DNA of 64,000 nucleotides from JAVSMW01 sp032027005 (GTDB taxonomy: Bacteria > Bacillota > Thermincolia > Thermincolales > UBA2595). The stretch covers positions 1 through 64,000 of the forward strand of contig JAVSMW010000015.1 of NCBI GenBank assembly GCA_032027005.1. The letters run 5' to 3'. Of the stretch, positions 35,736 through 42,797 are shown piece after piece. The position numbers and the translations under genes were made by a program. Every line of letters starts with the position of its first letter. Within the stretch, counting starts at the first letter, position 1. Below the pieces are notes generated by a model, which was not told the DNA's origin, ran no database searches, and worked only from the letters and a program-made list of their open reading frames with translations.

Positions 35736-35843
35736 GTGAAAATGCCCTCTGGCTTCGTTGCGCTGGCCGACCCAATCCTCAACGTACAACTAGTACGCCT
35801 CCGGTTGGGTCGGCCAGTGCGCCTTGCCAGAGGGCATTTTCAC
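35736..35843. repeat. Long palindrome P1 with conserved core
   Basis: Arms GTGAAAATGCCCTCTGGC ... GCGCTGGCCGACCCAA and their near-perfect complements TTGGGTCGGCCAGTGCG ... GCCAGAGGGCATTTTCAC surround a core. Read on the minus strand the core is ACCGGAGGCGTAC-n5-GTACGTTGAGGATT. The same core, with unrelated arms, forms palindrome P2 at 41412-41532. No coding capacity. Confidence 0.85.
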
Positions 35844-35880
35844 ACCTCTGGGTCGGAAATTTGGCCAATAATATTTATGC

Positions 35881-36030
35881 AAGATTCTTTGGTAACTCAG
35901 CTAAATTTTTGCTTACCAGTGAATCCGAGCAGTTATTACCGTTTGCGGAAGTTTCCCTTGGGCGGCATCGTTATGAATCTTGCTGTAAAGCGGAGAGCAG
36001 CAAGCCGGGGAGTCCCCGTATGTCCGCAGA
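35881..36030 (-). repeat. Dispersed repeat family I, copy C (minus)
   Basis: The reverse complement aligns with copies A and B: CGGGGAC, CCGGCTTGCTG, CTTTACAGC, GATGCCGCCC, GCAAACGGTAATA, and a terminal AATCTT. It is more diverged than A and B are from each other. It faces copy B head to head with about 75 bp between (36031-36104), which contains only a GC-rich segment with short inverted repeats. Confidence 0.7.
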
Positions 36031-36104
36031 CGGCGAAGGCCGCCGGGAAGTTTCGCTGGCTATAATCGCGAAATGGGAGGCGGCCCTCTCATAAGGAATG
36101 CATT

Positions 36105-36250
36105 CTGAGCCGTCAAGTTCGGGGACGCCGGCTTGCTGCCGGAGCTTTACAGCTAGATGAATAGATGCCGCCCTAGGAAACTGGAGCAAACGGTAATACC
36201 TGCGGTGGATTATGGTGAGCAGAAAATTGAGGGAAGCTAAGAATAATCTT
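36105..36250 (+). repeat. Dispersed repeat family I, copy B
   Basis: Very similar to copy A at 1974-2120 along its length, for example GAGCCGTCAAGTTCGGGGAC identical, and GGAGCAAACGGT / ATACCTGCGG shared. It lies directly before the promoter of the GntR-family gene, as copy A lies before uvrA. Confidence 0.75.
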
Positions 36251-36261
36251 AAGCCCAACAC

Positions 36262-36290
36262 TTGCTTTCAACAAACTGCCGGGTTATAAT
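36262..36290 (+). promoter_or_regulatory. SigA-type promoter of GntR gene
   Basis: TTGCTT - 17 bp - TATAAT, 45 bases before the regulator's start codon. Confidence 0.75.
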
Positions 36291-36303
36291 ATAAGTGTAT
36301 TAG

Positions 36304-36315
36304 TGTACTAGTACA
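36304..36315. promoter_or_regulatory. YtrA-type GntR operator
   Basis: TGTACTAGTACA, a perfect 12-bp palindrome just downstream of the promoter and before the ribosome binding site, the position expected for autorepression by the adjacent GntR protein. Confidence 0.65.
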
Positions 36316-36334
36316 GCATGAGGAGGCGGAGCAG

Positions 36335-36724
36335 TTGTGGTTTCATGTTGATCCCTCAAGTGGAGTGCCGATATATTTACAGATACTTAACCAGGTGAAA
36401 CGAGCGGCTGCTTCAGGCATGCTCAAACCCGGAGACCAGATGCCTTCGGTGCGGGAACTGGCTACTGAACTCACCGTAAACCCCAATACCATTGCCAAAG
36501 CTTATCGGGAACTGGAACGCGACGGGGTGATTAAGACAGTACGCGGTGTAGGCACCTTCGTGGCTGAAACAGAAGTTAAAATTGTCCATGAGGAACGGGT
36601 CAAGGTTATTTATAATGCCATTGACAAAGTACTTGTCGAAGCCCATTACCTGGGATTTAACGAAAATGAGGTCAGACAGTTTATAGATGATCGCATCAGG
36701 GAATGGAAGGAGAGGAAAAAGTGA
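36335..36724 (+). CDS. GntR-family regulator, YtrA subfamily
   Basis: A 129-residue short GntR protein. Winged helix: VPIYLQILNQVKRAAASGML, KPGDQMPSVRELATELTVNP, NTIAKAYRELERDGVI, GVGTFV; then a short C-terminal dimerisation tail, as in YtrA, rather than a large effector domain. TTG 36335 follows AGGAGG by 8 bases. YtrA proteins typically repress an operon of ABC transporter genes that they head; here the next genes are the wreck of such a transporter. Confidence 0.92.
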   Translation: MWFHVDPSSGVPIYLQILNQVKRAAASGMLKPGDQMPSVRELATELTVNPNTIAKAYRELERDGVIKTVRGVGTFVAETEVKIVHEERVKVIYNAIDKVLVEAHYLGFNENEVRQFIDDRIREWKERKK

Positions 36725-37104
36725 TGATGGAAATTGCTATAAAAACCAGCGAGTTAACCAAAAGCTATGCCGTCATTCAGGCTATTAATGGTCTGAATCT
36801 GCAGGTTAACAAGGGAAGTATATACGGTTTCCTGGGCCGGAATGGGGCAGGCAAAACTACTACTATCGGTAATGTTGTTTGAGAAAAAATGAAAAGTGCG
36901 TTAGCTTCCATCTTTACCGTGTTTTTGCTGCAAATATCATCTTGGCTGCCGTTCTCAAAAAAATTCTCAATTTTTTATCATATGTCAGGGCCGGGGATTT
37001 ATTCCGGACATGGCTTCCCGTATATAACCCTGGTGGTTTTGGCAGCAATATCGGCACCACTTTACTATCTTGGCAGAACGAGATTTGTGAGCAGGGACTT
37101 TTAA
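36724..37104 (+). pseudogene. ABC transporter remnant: ATPase start joined to permease end
   Basis: From ATG 36724/36727 (overlapping the GntR stop) runs the beginning of an ABC ATPase, with SELTKSYAVIQAINGLNLQV and Walker A GRNGAGKTTTIGN. It halts at 36882, straight after the Walker A. From 36889 a second frame encodes a hydrophobic 71-residue tail (LASIFTVFLLQISSWLPF ... GFPYITLVVLAAISAPLYYL) typical of the last helices of an ABC-2 permease. The missing signature, Walker B and permease N-terminus indicate a deletion of well over 1 kb fusing two genes of the original operon. Confidence 0.75.
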
Positions 37105-37163
37105 AACCATGGCTGGAATGGAAGAGTCAGGTTTGTTTACCGTTAATGAAAAGGAGGGGCATT

Positions 37164-38045
37164 ATGACAATCTATAAACCGACACCAGGTAAAGGATTTT
37201 TTTGGAGCGTTATTTTTATGATATTTGTGACCGGTGCTGTGGCTGCGCCTCTGATAATCAGTACAGTCAGCGGCACGCCGCGGCTGGAGTTCCAGCTTAT
37301 CATGGGTGGGGTCCTGGTATTGGTCCTGGGGATTTTTGGATATCTGGCCTGGACGGCAAAAAATCTCACGTATGAGATTAATAAGGAAAACATGACAATT
37401 AAATGGGCTTTTAACAGGAAGACTATACCACTGACCAGTATCAAAGGCATTAACCGGGTGGTTGGCAATAGTGCCACCAAAGTAGTAGGGGCCAGTCTGC
37501 CGGGTTTGCATATCGGGTCCTTCACCAGTCCAACGGGAAAAGGCTCAATAAATCTTTTTGCCACCAGGCTATGGGGAGAAATCCTGCTTATCCGGACCAA
37601 ATGGGAATTAATCGGAATTACCCCGGAAAACCCCGAAGAGTACCTGGAAGAATTGTCTGCCAAAGTACCAGGCCTTAACTCTGACGGCCTGGCCGGTTTA
37701 GATCATAATCCCGCACCTTTTTCGCCCTGGCAGGCAAAACACTTCCTGGCCGTGATGGGCTTAACGGCAGCGACCATAATTGGTACAGGAATATACCTCT
37801 TGAAAACTATTCCAGCCCTGCCGGCAAAAATCCCAATGCACTATGATTTTTACGGTCAGGTCAACCGCTATGGCTCTCCCAGTGAATTATGGGTAATTTA
37901 TGGGATTGGGGTTGGCATAGTGGCTTTCATGATAATCCTCATGAGCACAGTTGTCAGAAACAACCGGACATCAGCATATTTGATGGCTTATACGTCGCTA
38001 TTCATTGCCATCTTGTTTTCGGTAATCAGTATAGCTATTGGATAA
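37164..38045 (+). CDS. Membrane protein with bacterial PH-like domain and DUF1648
   Basis: A 293-residue protein. Two N-terminal membrane helices (FFWSVIFMIFVTGAVAAPLI; LIMGGVLVLVLGIFGYLAW), then a soluble PH-like beta domain (residues ~60-160: LTYEINKENMTIKWAFNRKT, LLIRTKWELIGITPENPEEY), then a C-terminal DUF1648 segment IPMHYDFYGQVNRYGSPSEL between helices. ATG 37164 follows AAGGAGGGG. This architecture is often encoded beside YtrA-type regulators, so it was probably the last gene of the transporter operon and is the one that survived intact. Function unknown. Confidence 0.75.
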   Translation: MTIYKPTPGKGFFWSVIFMIFVTGAVAAPLIISTVSGTPRLEFQLIMGGVLVLVLGIFGYLAWTAKNLTYEINKENMTIKWAFNRKTIPLTSIKGINRVVGNSATKVVGASLPGLHIGSFTSPTGKGSINLFATRLWGEILLIRTKWELIGITPENPEEYLEELSAKVPGLNSDGLAGLDHNPAPFSPWQAKHFLAVMGLTAATIIGTGIYLLKTIPALPAKIPMHYDFYGQVNRYGSPSELWVIYGIGVGIVAFMIILMSTVVRNNRTSAYLMAYTSLFIAILFSVISIAIG

Positions 38046-38049
38046 GAAG

Positions 38050-38127
38050 TGACCTGTTGTTAGTGGCGATTTGACAAGTGAGAGGCGATCTTCACTAACC
38101 ACTCGCCCTAACAACTAACCACTAAAA
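38050..38127. repeat. Inverted GTTGTTAGTGG / CCACTAAC tract
   Basis: TGTTGTTAGTGGCGATTTG and ACTAACCACTCGCCCTAACA plus ACTAACCACTA form approximate inverted copies between the DUF1648 gene and secG, related in style to the GAGTGG tracts. Confidence 0.5.
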
Positions 38128-38138
38128 TGTATTTTCTG

Positions 38139-38167
38139 TTGCCAATGCGGACAAAATATGCTAAAAT
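38139..38167 (+). promoter_or_regulatory. SigA-type promoter of secG
   Basis: TTGCCA - 17 bp - TAAAAT, 39 bases before the secG start. Confidence 0.7.
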
Positions 38168-38205
38168 TTAAATGTTGATTTTGTAAATCACCGGGAGGTG
38201 ATATT

Positions 38206-38445
38206 TTGAACGCTTTACGCATTATTGTTTCGATGTTTCATATAATTTTTGCACTTGGTGTAGTTGTTACCGTCTTGCTACAGTCTGGTAAAAGTGCCGG
38301 TTTATCCGGATCTATAGCCGGTGGTGCAGAAACCTTTTTTGGCAAAAAAAAGGGTATGGATGAGTTTCTCGGCAAATTATCCGCCGGTTTCGCAGTTGGT
38401 TTCCTGCTGACTTCTTTATTACTTAGCGTACCAGCATTAAGATAG
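38206..38445 (+). CDS. secG: Preprotein translocase subunit SecG
   Basis: A 79-residue membrane protein with two helices (RIIVSMFHIIFALGVVVTVL and AGFAVGFLLTSLLLSV) around the conserved cytoplasmic loop LLQSGKSAGLSGSIAGGAET, FFGKKKG. It is an accessory subunit of the SecYEG channel. TTG 38206 follows GGGAGGTG. Adjacent to rnr and smpB, the standard Firmicute order. A clear terminator follows. Confidence 0.95.
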   Translation: MNALRIIVSMFHIIFALGVVVTVLLQSGKSAGLSGSIAGGAETFFGKKKGMDEFLGKLSAGFAVGFLLTSLLLSVPALR

Positions 38446-38463
38446 TTGTTTGGGGATGATTAG

Positions 38464-38489
38464 TAGTGCCGTTTATCGGCACTATTTTT
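38464..38489 (+). terminator. Intrinsic terminator after secG
   Basis: TAGTGCCG-tttat-CGGCACTA perfect 8-bp stem followed by TTTTTA. Confidence 0.92.
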
Positions 38490-38549
38490 ATTTACACATG
38501 GAAAAGAGTTTACCTGGTGAAAAATTTCGGGACAGCTGTCAAGGCTGAA

Positions 38550-38558
38550 TGGTATAAT
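38550..38558 (+). promoter_or_regulatory. Extended -10 promoter candidate for rnr
   Basis: TGGTATAAT, with no good -35; leader of about 110 nt to the rnr start. Confidence 0.45.
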
Positions 38559-38675
38559 ATTTAGTAAATGGCCATGAAGGATATTCACGATGTTTTGGGG
38601 CTGTAATAATTCGATTAACGACTGCGTTTGCCAATTTAACAAGGTGGGCAGACTAAGGACAAAGAAGGTGACGAA

Positions 38676-40832
38676 ATGAAAGAAAAAGTAATGGAATTCA
38701 TGAAAAGGGAAGCCTACCGTCCATTATCGGCAGCGGAATTATATAACGCCCTTGGCTTTTCTGATCATGACGGATTTTTAAAAATCCTAGAGGAACTGGA
38801 AAATGAGGGTAAGGTTATTTGCACCAGGAAAATGAAGTACGGTCTGCCGGAGAAAATGAATCTGGTAGTGGGAAAACTTCAGGGGCATGCCAATGGTTTC
38901 GGTTTCTTAATTCAGGACACACCTGGAGTGCCTGATGTGTTTATCAGTGCTGACAACATGAACAGTGCCATGCATAACGACAGGGTAATTGCCAGGTTAT
39001 TGGGGCGAAGCTGGGATGGTCCCAAACAAGAGGGAGAAATCATCAGAATCTTGTCAAGGGCCAATAAGACTATTGTGGGGACCTTTGACAGGGGAAACAG
39101 GTACGGTTTTGTCACACCAGACGAAAACCGGATCAGTACCGATATTTTTATCCCCAAGGGGCAGGAAATGAATGCCCGGACCGGTGACAAGGTAGTTGTA
39201 GAAATTACCGACTGGCCGGAGCGCCGCTGCAACCCGGAAGGGCGTATTATTACAATAATTGGTCATAAAAATGAGCCTGGAACAGATATAGAATCTATTA
39301 TCTGGAAGTTTGGCCTGCCTAAAGAGTTTCCGAAGCCTGTCTTGGCAGAGGTCGCCAAAATTCCCATGGAGGTCATTGCCGCGCAGGAGGCTGGACGCCG
39401 TAATCTCAGGGATCTTATGATGGTAACCATTGACGGTGAAGATGCTAAGGATCTTGATGATGCTGTATCCTTAGAGGTTCTGCCTAATGGCAACTTTCAT
39501 CTGGGAGTCCACATTGCCGATGTTGGCAGCTATGTAACACCTGGCAGCGCCCTGGACAAAGAGGCCTATAAAAGAGGGACCAGTATTTACCTGGTGGACA
39601 GGGTGATTCCTATGCTGCCGCATGAATTATCCAATGGGATCTGCAGCCTGAATCCGAAGGTGGATCGGCTGGCATTGTCTGTCTTCATGGAGATTGACAA
39701 CAAAGGCCGGGTGCTGAGGCATGACATTTGCGAATCAGTTATCAATATCAATGAACGAATGACTTACAGTAATGTTAAAAAGATTTTGGTTGATAAGGAC
39801 CAGGAACTGATTAGCAAATATGATTACCTTGTGGAAACTTTTAATTTGATGGAAAGATTGTGCCTAATTTTAAATGGGCGCAGGCTGGCACGGGGCACTG
39901 TGGACTTTGAATTTCCGGAAGTCAAGGTAAAACTTGACGAAAAAGGGCAACCCATTGATATACTTAAATATGACCGTTCTGTTGCTGACAGGATAATCGA
40001 GGAGTTCATGCTTGTTACCAATGAAACGGTGGCCCAGCATTTCTTTGAACAGGGCGTACCTTTTGTATATCGGATTCATGAGAAGCCTGACTCTGAAAAA
40101 GTATCTAATCTTAACAGATTCCTGTTTACCTTTGGTCTTAGTATAAAAGGGTTCAATAAAATTCATCCGGGTGCTTTTCAGGAAGTCTTGAAAAAGGTTG
40201 CGGGGCGCCCAGAAGAACGAGTAATCAGCACTGTCATGCTGAGAACTATGAAACTGGCCAGGTACAGTGAAGAAAATAGCGGTCATTTTGGGTTGGCTGC
40301 CGAACATTACTGCCATTTTACGTCCCCCATCAGAAGGTACCCGGACCTTGTTATTCACCGGATCATCAAAGAAGTCCTGGTCAAAGGGCAGCTGCCCGGT
40401 CAGAGAAAAGATAAGCTGGCCATCTTTGTTACTGATGCGTCGATACAGTCTTCGGAACGGGAAAAGCTGGCTACTGAGGCAGAACGGGATAGTGTGGACC
40501 TTAAAAAAGTAGAATTTATGCAAAATAAAATCGGTGAGGAATATCAGGCGATTATTTCGGGAGTTACTTCCTTTGGTATCTTTGTGGAGCTAGATAACAT
40601 GGTCGAAGGTTTGGTTCACGTCACCACCATGATGGATGATTTTTACGAATATGATGAAAATAAACTGTCTTTGACCGGGCGGCATACAGGCAGGTCCTTC
40701 CGGATTGGGGATAGTGTCAGGGTAAGACTAGAGCAGGTTAATCTTGATGAACGCAAGCTGGATTTTGAACTGGTAGAAAATGTCGACAGACCAAGTAAAA
40801 TATTGGTCGGGAGCGGCATTTCTACCCCTTGA
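38676..40832 (+). CDS. rnr: Ribonuclease R
   Basis: A 718-residue 3'-5' exoribonuclease of the RNB family. N-terminal helix-turn-helix and cold-shock domains (YGLPEKMNLVVGKLQGHANG, FGFL; DRGNRYGFVTPDENR), RNB catalytic domain with the Asp cluster (DGEDAKDLDDAVSLE), conserved HFTSPIRRYPDLVIHRIIKE, and a C-terminal S1 domain (GVTSFGIFVELDNMVEGLVH). RNase R degrades structured RNA and works with SmpB/tmRNA on non-stop mRNAs; the adjacency to smpB and ssrA fits. Its stop codon overlaps the smpB promoter. Confidence 0.97.
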   Translation: MKEKVMEFMKREAYRPLSAAELYNALGFSDHDGFLKILEELENEGKVICTRKMKYGLPEKMNLVVGKLQGHANGFGFLIQDTPGVPDVFISADNMNSAMHNDRVIARLLGRSWDGPKQEGEIIRILSRANKTIVGTFDRGNRYGFVTPDENRISTDIFIPKGQEMNARTGDKVVVEITDWPERRCNPEGRIITIIGHKNEPGTDIESIIWKFGLPKEFPKPVLAEVAKIPMEVIAAQEAGRRNLRDLMMVTIDGEDAKDLDDAVSLEVLPNGNFHLGVHIADVGSYVTPGSALDKEAYKRGTSIYLVDRVIPMLPHELSNGICSLNPKVDRLALSVFMEIDNKGRVLRHDICESVININERMTYSNVKKILVDKDQELISKYDYLVETFNLMERLCLILNGRRLARGTVDFEFPEVKVKLDEKGQPIDILKYDRSVADRIIEEFMLVTNETVAQHFFEQGVPFVYRIHEKPDSEKVSNLNRFLFTFGLSIKGFNKIHPGAFQEVLKKVAGRPEERVISTVMLRTMKLARYSEENSGHFGLAAEHYCHFTSPIRRYPDLVIHRIIKEVLVKGQLPGQRKDKLAIFVTDASIQSSEREKLATEAERDSVDLKKVEFMQNKIGEEYQAIISGVTSFGIFVELDNMVEGLVHVTTMMDDFYEYDENKLSLTGRHTGRSFRIGDSVRVRLEQVNLDERKLDFELVENVDRPSKILVGSGISTP

Positions 40833-40856
40833 CATCAGAAAGCTATATGCTATAAT
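40829..40856 (+). promoter_or_regulatory. SigA-type promoter of smpB
   Basis: TTGACA - 16 bp - TATAAT with upstream TGC. The -35 hexamer overlaps the rnr stop codon (TGA at 40830-40832). This is the strongest consensus promoter in the window. Confidence 0.85.
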
Positions 40857-40897
40857 GTAATGTACGTCTCAAGGATTAGTTATCGAGGTGGCCGAAA

Positions 40898-41362
40898 ATG
40901 GCTGACAGTATTAAGGTAATAACTGAAAACAGAAAAGCCCGGCACGATTTTCATATTGAAGAAACTTTTGAAGCCGGGATTGTTCTGGCCGGTACGGAAG
41001 TGAAATCTCTGCGGGCCGGCAAAGCCAATTTAAAAGACAGTTTTGCCAGGGTTGATCATGGGGAGATATTTCTTTACAATGCCCATATCAGTCCTTATGA
41101 GCAGGGGAACAGGTTTAACCACGATCCTCTAAGGACCCGCAAGCTGTTAATGCATGCCTTTGAAATACGCAAGCTCATTGGCAAAGTTCAGGAGAAAGGC
41201 CTTACTTTGGTGCCGCTAAAGATGTATTTCAAAAACGGCAAAGCCAAAGTCCAGTTAGCCCTGGCCAAAGGGAAAAAGCTCTATGACAAGCGAGACGACA
41301 TGGCTGCCCGGGATGCGAAACGAGAAATGGAGAAGGCATTTCGGGAGAGGCAGAAAATGTAG
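40898..41362 (+). CDS. smpB: SsrA-binding protein SmpB
   Basis: A 154-residue OB-fold protein that delivers tmRNA to stalled ribosomes. Conserved segments: NRKARHDFHIEETFEAGIVL, GTEVKSLRAGKANLKDSFAR, YNAHISPYEQGNRFNHDPLR, and the basic C-terminal tail AKGKKLYDKRDDMAARDAKR, which folds in the mRNA channel. GAGGTGG precedes ATG 40898. It lies directly upstream of ssrA, separated by palindrome P2. Confidence 0.98.
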   Translation: MADSIKVITENRKARHDFHIEETFEAGIVLAGTEVKSLRAGKANLKDSFARVDHGEIFLYNAHISPYEQGNRFNHDPLRTRKLLMHAFEIRKLIGKVQEKGLTLVPLKMYFKNGKAKVQLALAKGKKLYDKRDDMAARDAKREMEKAFRERQKM

Positions 41363-41411
41363 CTCTGAGAATGATGAATGACTTTCATTCTTACTTTAAA
41401 AGTTTTTGCTA

Positions 41412-41532
41412 GGCTGTTCAAAAGCGAGCATAGCTAGGAGCCATTTGTGTCGGAACCGGAGGCGTACTGGGTATGTACGTCGAGGATTACGGCACAAATG
41501 GCGACAACGCTAGGCGACGCTTTTCAACAGCC
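41412..41532. repeat. Long palindrome P2 with conserved core
   Basis: GGCTGTTcAAAAGCG ... GCCATTTGTG and the complement CACAAATGGC ... CGCTTTTcAACAGCC enclose AACCGGAGGCGTAC-n7-GTACGTCGAGGATT. The core equals that of P1 (35736-35843) apart from loop length and one C/T, while the arms are unrelated. It occupies the stretch where the ssrA promoter would be expected. A small GAATGA-ctt-TCATTC hairpin at 41376-41390 may end smpB. Confidence 0.85.
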
Positions 41533-41540
41533 GTAAACAT

Positions 41541-41890
41541 GGGGGTGTAATGGTTTCGACGGGGGAAGAATAAACACAATAAGCGAGCCGGGATCCCACA
41601 GGCCCGTTAAACAGTGGAACTTAAATTAAACGCTAAAAACGATTTAGCTTACGCAGCTTAATTGCTGCTCACCTCTCTGCTTCTGTGCTCTGTGTGAGGC
41701 AGATGAGGTCATTTAACAGAGCTGGCTGACCCCCAATTCTCGGAGGGGTGACGCGAGATTTATCGAGATAGTGAGCCGGTAGCCTGTCGGTAGGCGATTG
41801 GTGAGCGAAATTTAAAATACTCGACTACGCTCGTAGAAGGTTGTGTGGGTTCTCTTTCGGACGCGGGTTCGACACCCGCCACCTCCACCA
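41541..41890 (+). ncRNA. ssrA: Transfer-messenger RNA (tmRNA)
   Basis: One-piece tmRNA of 350 nt. The 5' end GGGGGTGTAATGGTTTCGAC is the family signature; its first 7 nt pair with CACCTCC before the 3' ACCA at 41887-41890. The T-arm GGGTTCGACACCCGCC is clear. The tag frame starts at GCT 41632 and reads AKNDLAYAA then TAA at 41659, followed by the GCAGC/GCTGC hairpin. The tag ends in AYAA instead of the usual ALAA. It cooperates with SmpB and RNase R encoded just upstream, and its 3' end is the attachment site of the element that follows. Confidence 0.97.
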
Positions 41891-41917
41891 AATAATCTAC
41901 CATCTATTGATAAAATT
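41888..41917 (+). repeat. Left attachment-site repeat (attL candidate)
   Basis: CCAAA-T-AATCTACCATC continuing TATTGATAAAATT. Matches 58766-58795 at 29 of 30 positions. It starts within the CCA end of tmRNA. Confidence 0.75.
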
Positions 41918-41963
41918 CAGTTTATTGTTGGTGGTTTTTAAATAGTCAATAAACCCAGTATTT

Positions 41964-42000
41964 AAGCCGCTTTCGCAGGTTTTGCGAGGCGGCTTTTTTC
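41964..42000 (+). terminator. Terminator downstream of ssrA (left copy)
   Basis: AAGCCGC / GCGGCTT outer stem with an inner CGCA-ggttt-TGCG stem and TTTTTT. Nearly identical to 58843-58878. Confidence 0.88.
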
Positions 42001-42043
42001 GTTTGCTGAAGAATTTTTGGGCGGAGTGTTTTAATAACACTGG

Positions 42044-42250
42044 TTGAATTGGTATCAATTTGATGAAGACGCACCTGTGGAGCAAATTCTTGGTATACTC
42101 GAAACCGTCACCATCACTGATCTTGTAGTCATACGGGACAATAACCTGCTTAACGATAGCGTGACGGCTACTGACAATGTAGTAGTAACAGGGGCAAACA
42201 ACGGGGCATATTTAGCAGACACGGCTAAGGCAGACTTCTGCAGTGCTTAG
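42044..42250 (+). pseudogene. C-terminal remnant of a phage tail protein
   Basis: A frame of 68 codons, NWYQFDEDAPVEQILGILET followed by VTITDLVVIRDNNLLNDSVT. The repetitive beta-rich composition is typical of tail fibre proteins. There is no ribosome binding site and the frame is closed by a stop just upstream (42035). It lies only 150 bp from the element's left end, so the rest of the gene was probably removed when the structural module was lost. Confidence 0.5.
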
Positions 42251-42266
42251 GAAGGAGTGGGCGAGC

Positions 42267-42782
42267 TTGATTAATGAAAAAATTGGCATTGTTGGCCGGG
42301 TAAAGGTTAGGACATACCCGGCGCACCTTGAACAAAAAATTATACAGCTTTTTGAGCAAGGGAAAACCGCTGAGCAAATAGCTGAGATCATCCCAGCCAT
42401 AGGCGAAGAAGTACACAACTTAGTAATGACCAAAGGCAGGCAGCTCATTTTTCAGCTTTTGGCGGGCAATACGACAGTAGGCTTGAAGTATTTGGCCATA
42501 GGCACAGGCACAACCGCTCCGGCCATTGGTCAAAGTCAGCTCACGTCAGAGAGCTTTAGGAAGTTAATAACGAGTTTCAGCTACGACTCTACTACTATCT
42601 ACTGTGACACTTTTATTGCTGCGTCAGAGGCAAATATAACTTGGCAAGAGGTTGGCATGTTTGGCAACTCTACCGCAGGAGCAGGGGCTAACAGTGGCGA
42701 CCTTATGGCCCGTGCGCTGCTCAGCCAAGTCAAGACAAGCACGCAGACAAAAACTGTGTCATGGCAGATCACGATTAACTAA
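42267..42782 (+). CDS. Phage tail fibre-related protein
   Basis: 171 residues. The N-terminal part has a helical segment (HLEQKIIQLFEQGKTAEQIA). The C-terminal part, GLKYLAIGTGTTAPAIGQSQ and WQEVGMFGNSTAGAG...DLMARALL, is the pattern of phage tail-collar/tail-fibre-attachment domains. TTG 42267 has AAGGAG 9 bases upstream. It is followed 15 bases later by a second tail gene. Identity with a specific phage cannot be given. Confidence 0.65.
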   Translation: MINEKIGIVGRVKVRTYPAHLEQKIIQLFEQGKTAEQIAEIIPAIGEEVHNLVMTKGRQLIFQLLAGNTTVGLKYLAIGTGTTAPAIGQSQLTSESFRKLITSFSYDSTTIYCDTFIAASEANITWQEVGMFGNSTAGAGANSGDLMARALLSQVKTSTQTKTVSWQITIN

Positions 42783-42797
42783 GGAAGGGGTAGAGTA

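Noticed and set aside
35676..36261. Several open frames of 96-129 codons in the hppA-gntR spacer
   Set aside because: They fall entirely on the hairpin, palindrome P1 and repeat copies B/C, with no plausible starts or protein-like composition.
36879..37163. Long N-terminal extension of the PH/DUF1648 protein
   Set aside because: It runs through the deleted transporter remnant in a different frame; the strong AAGGAGGGG supports ATG 37164.
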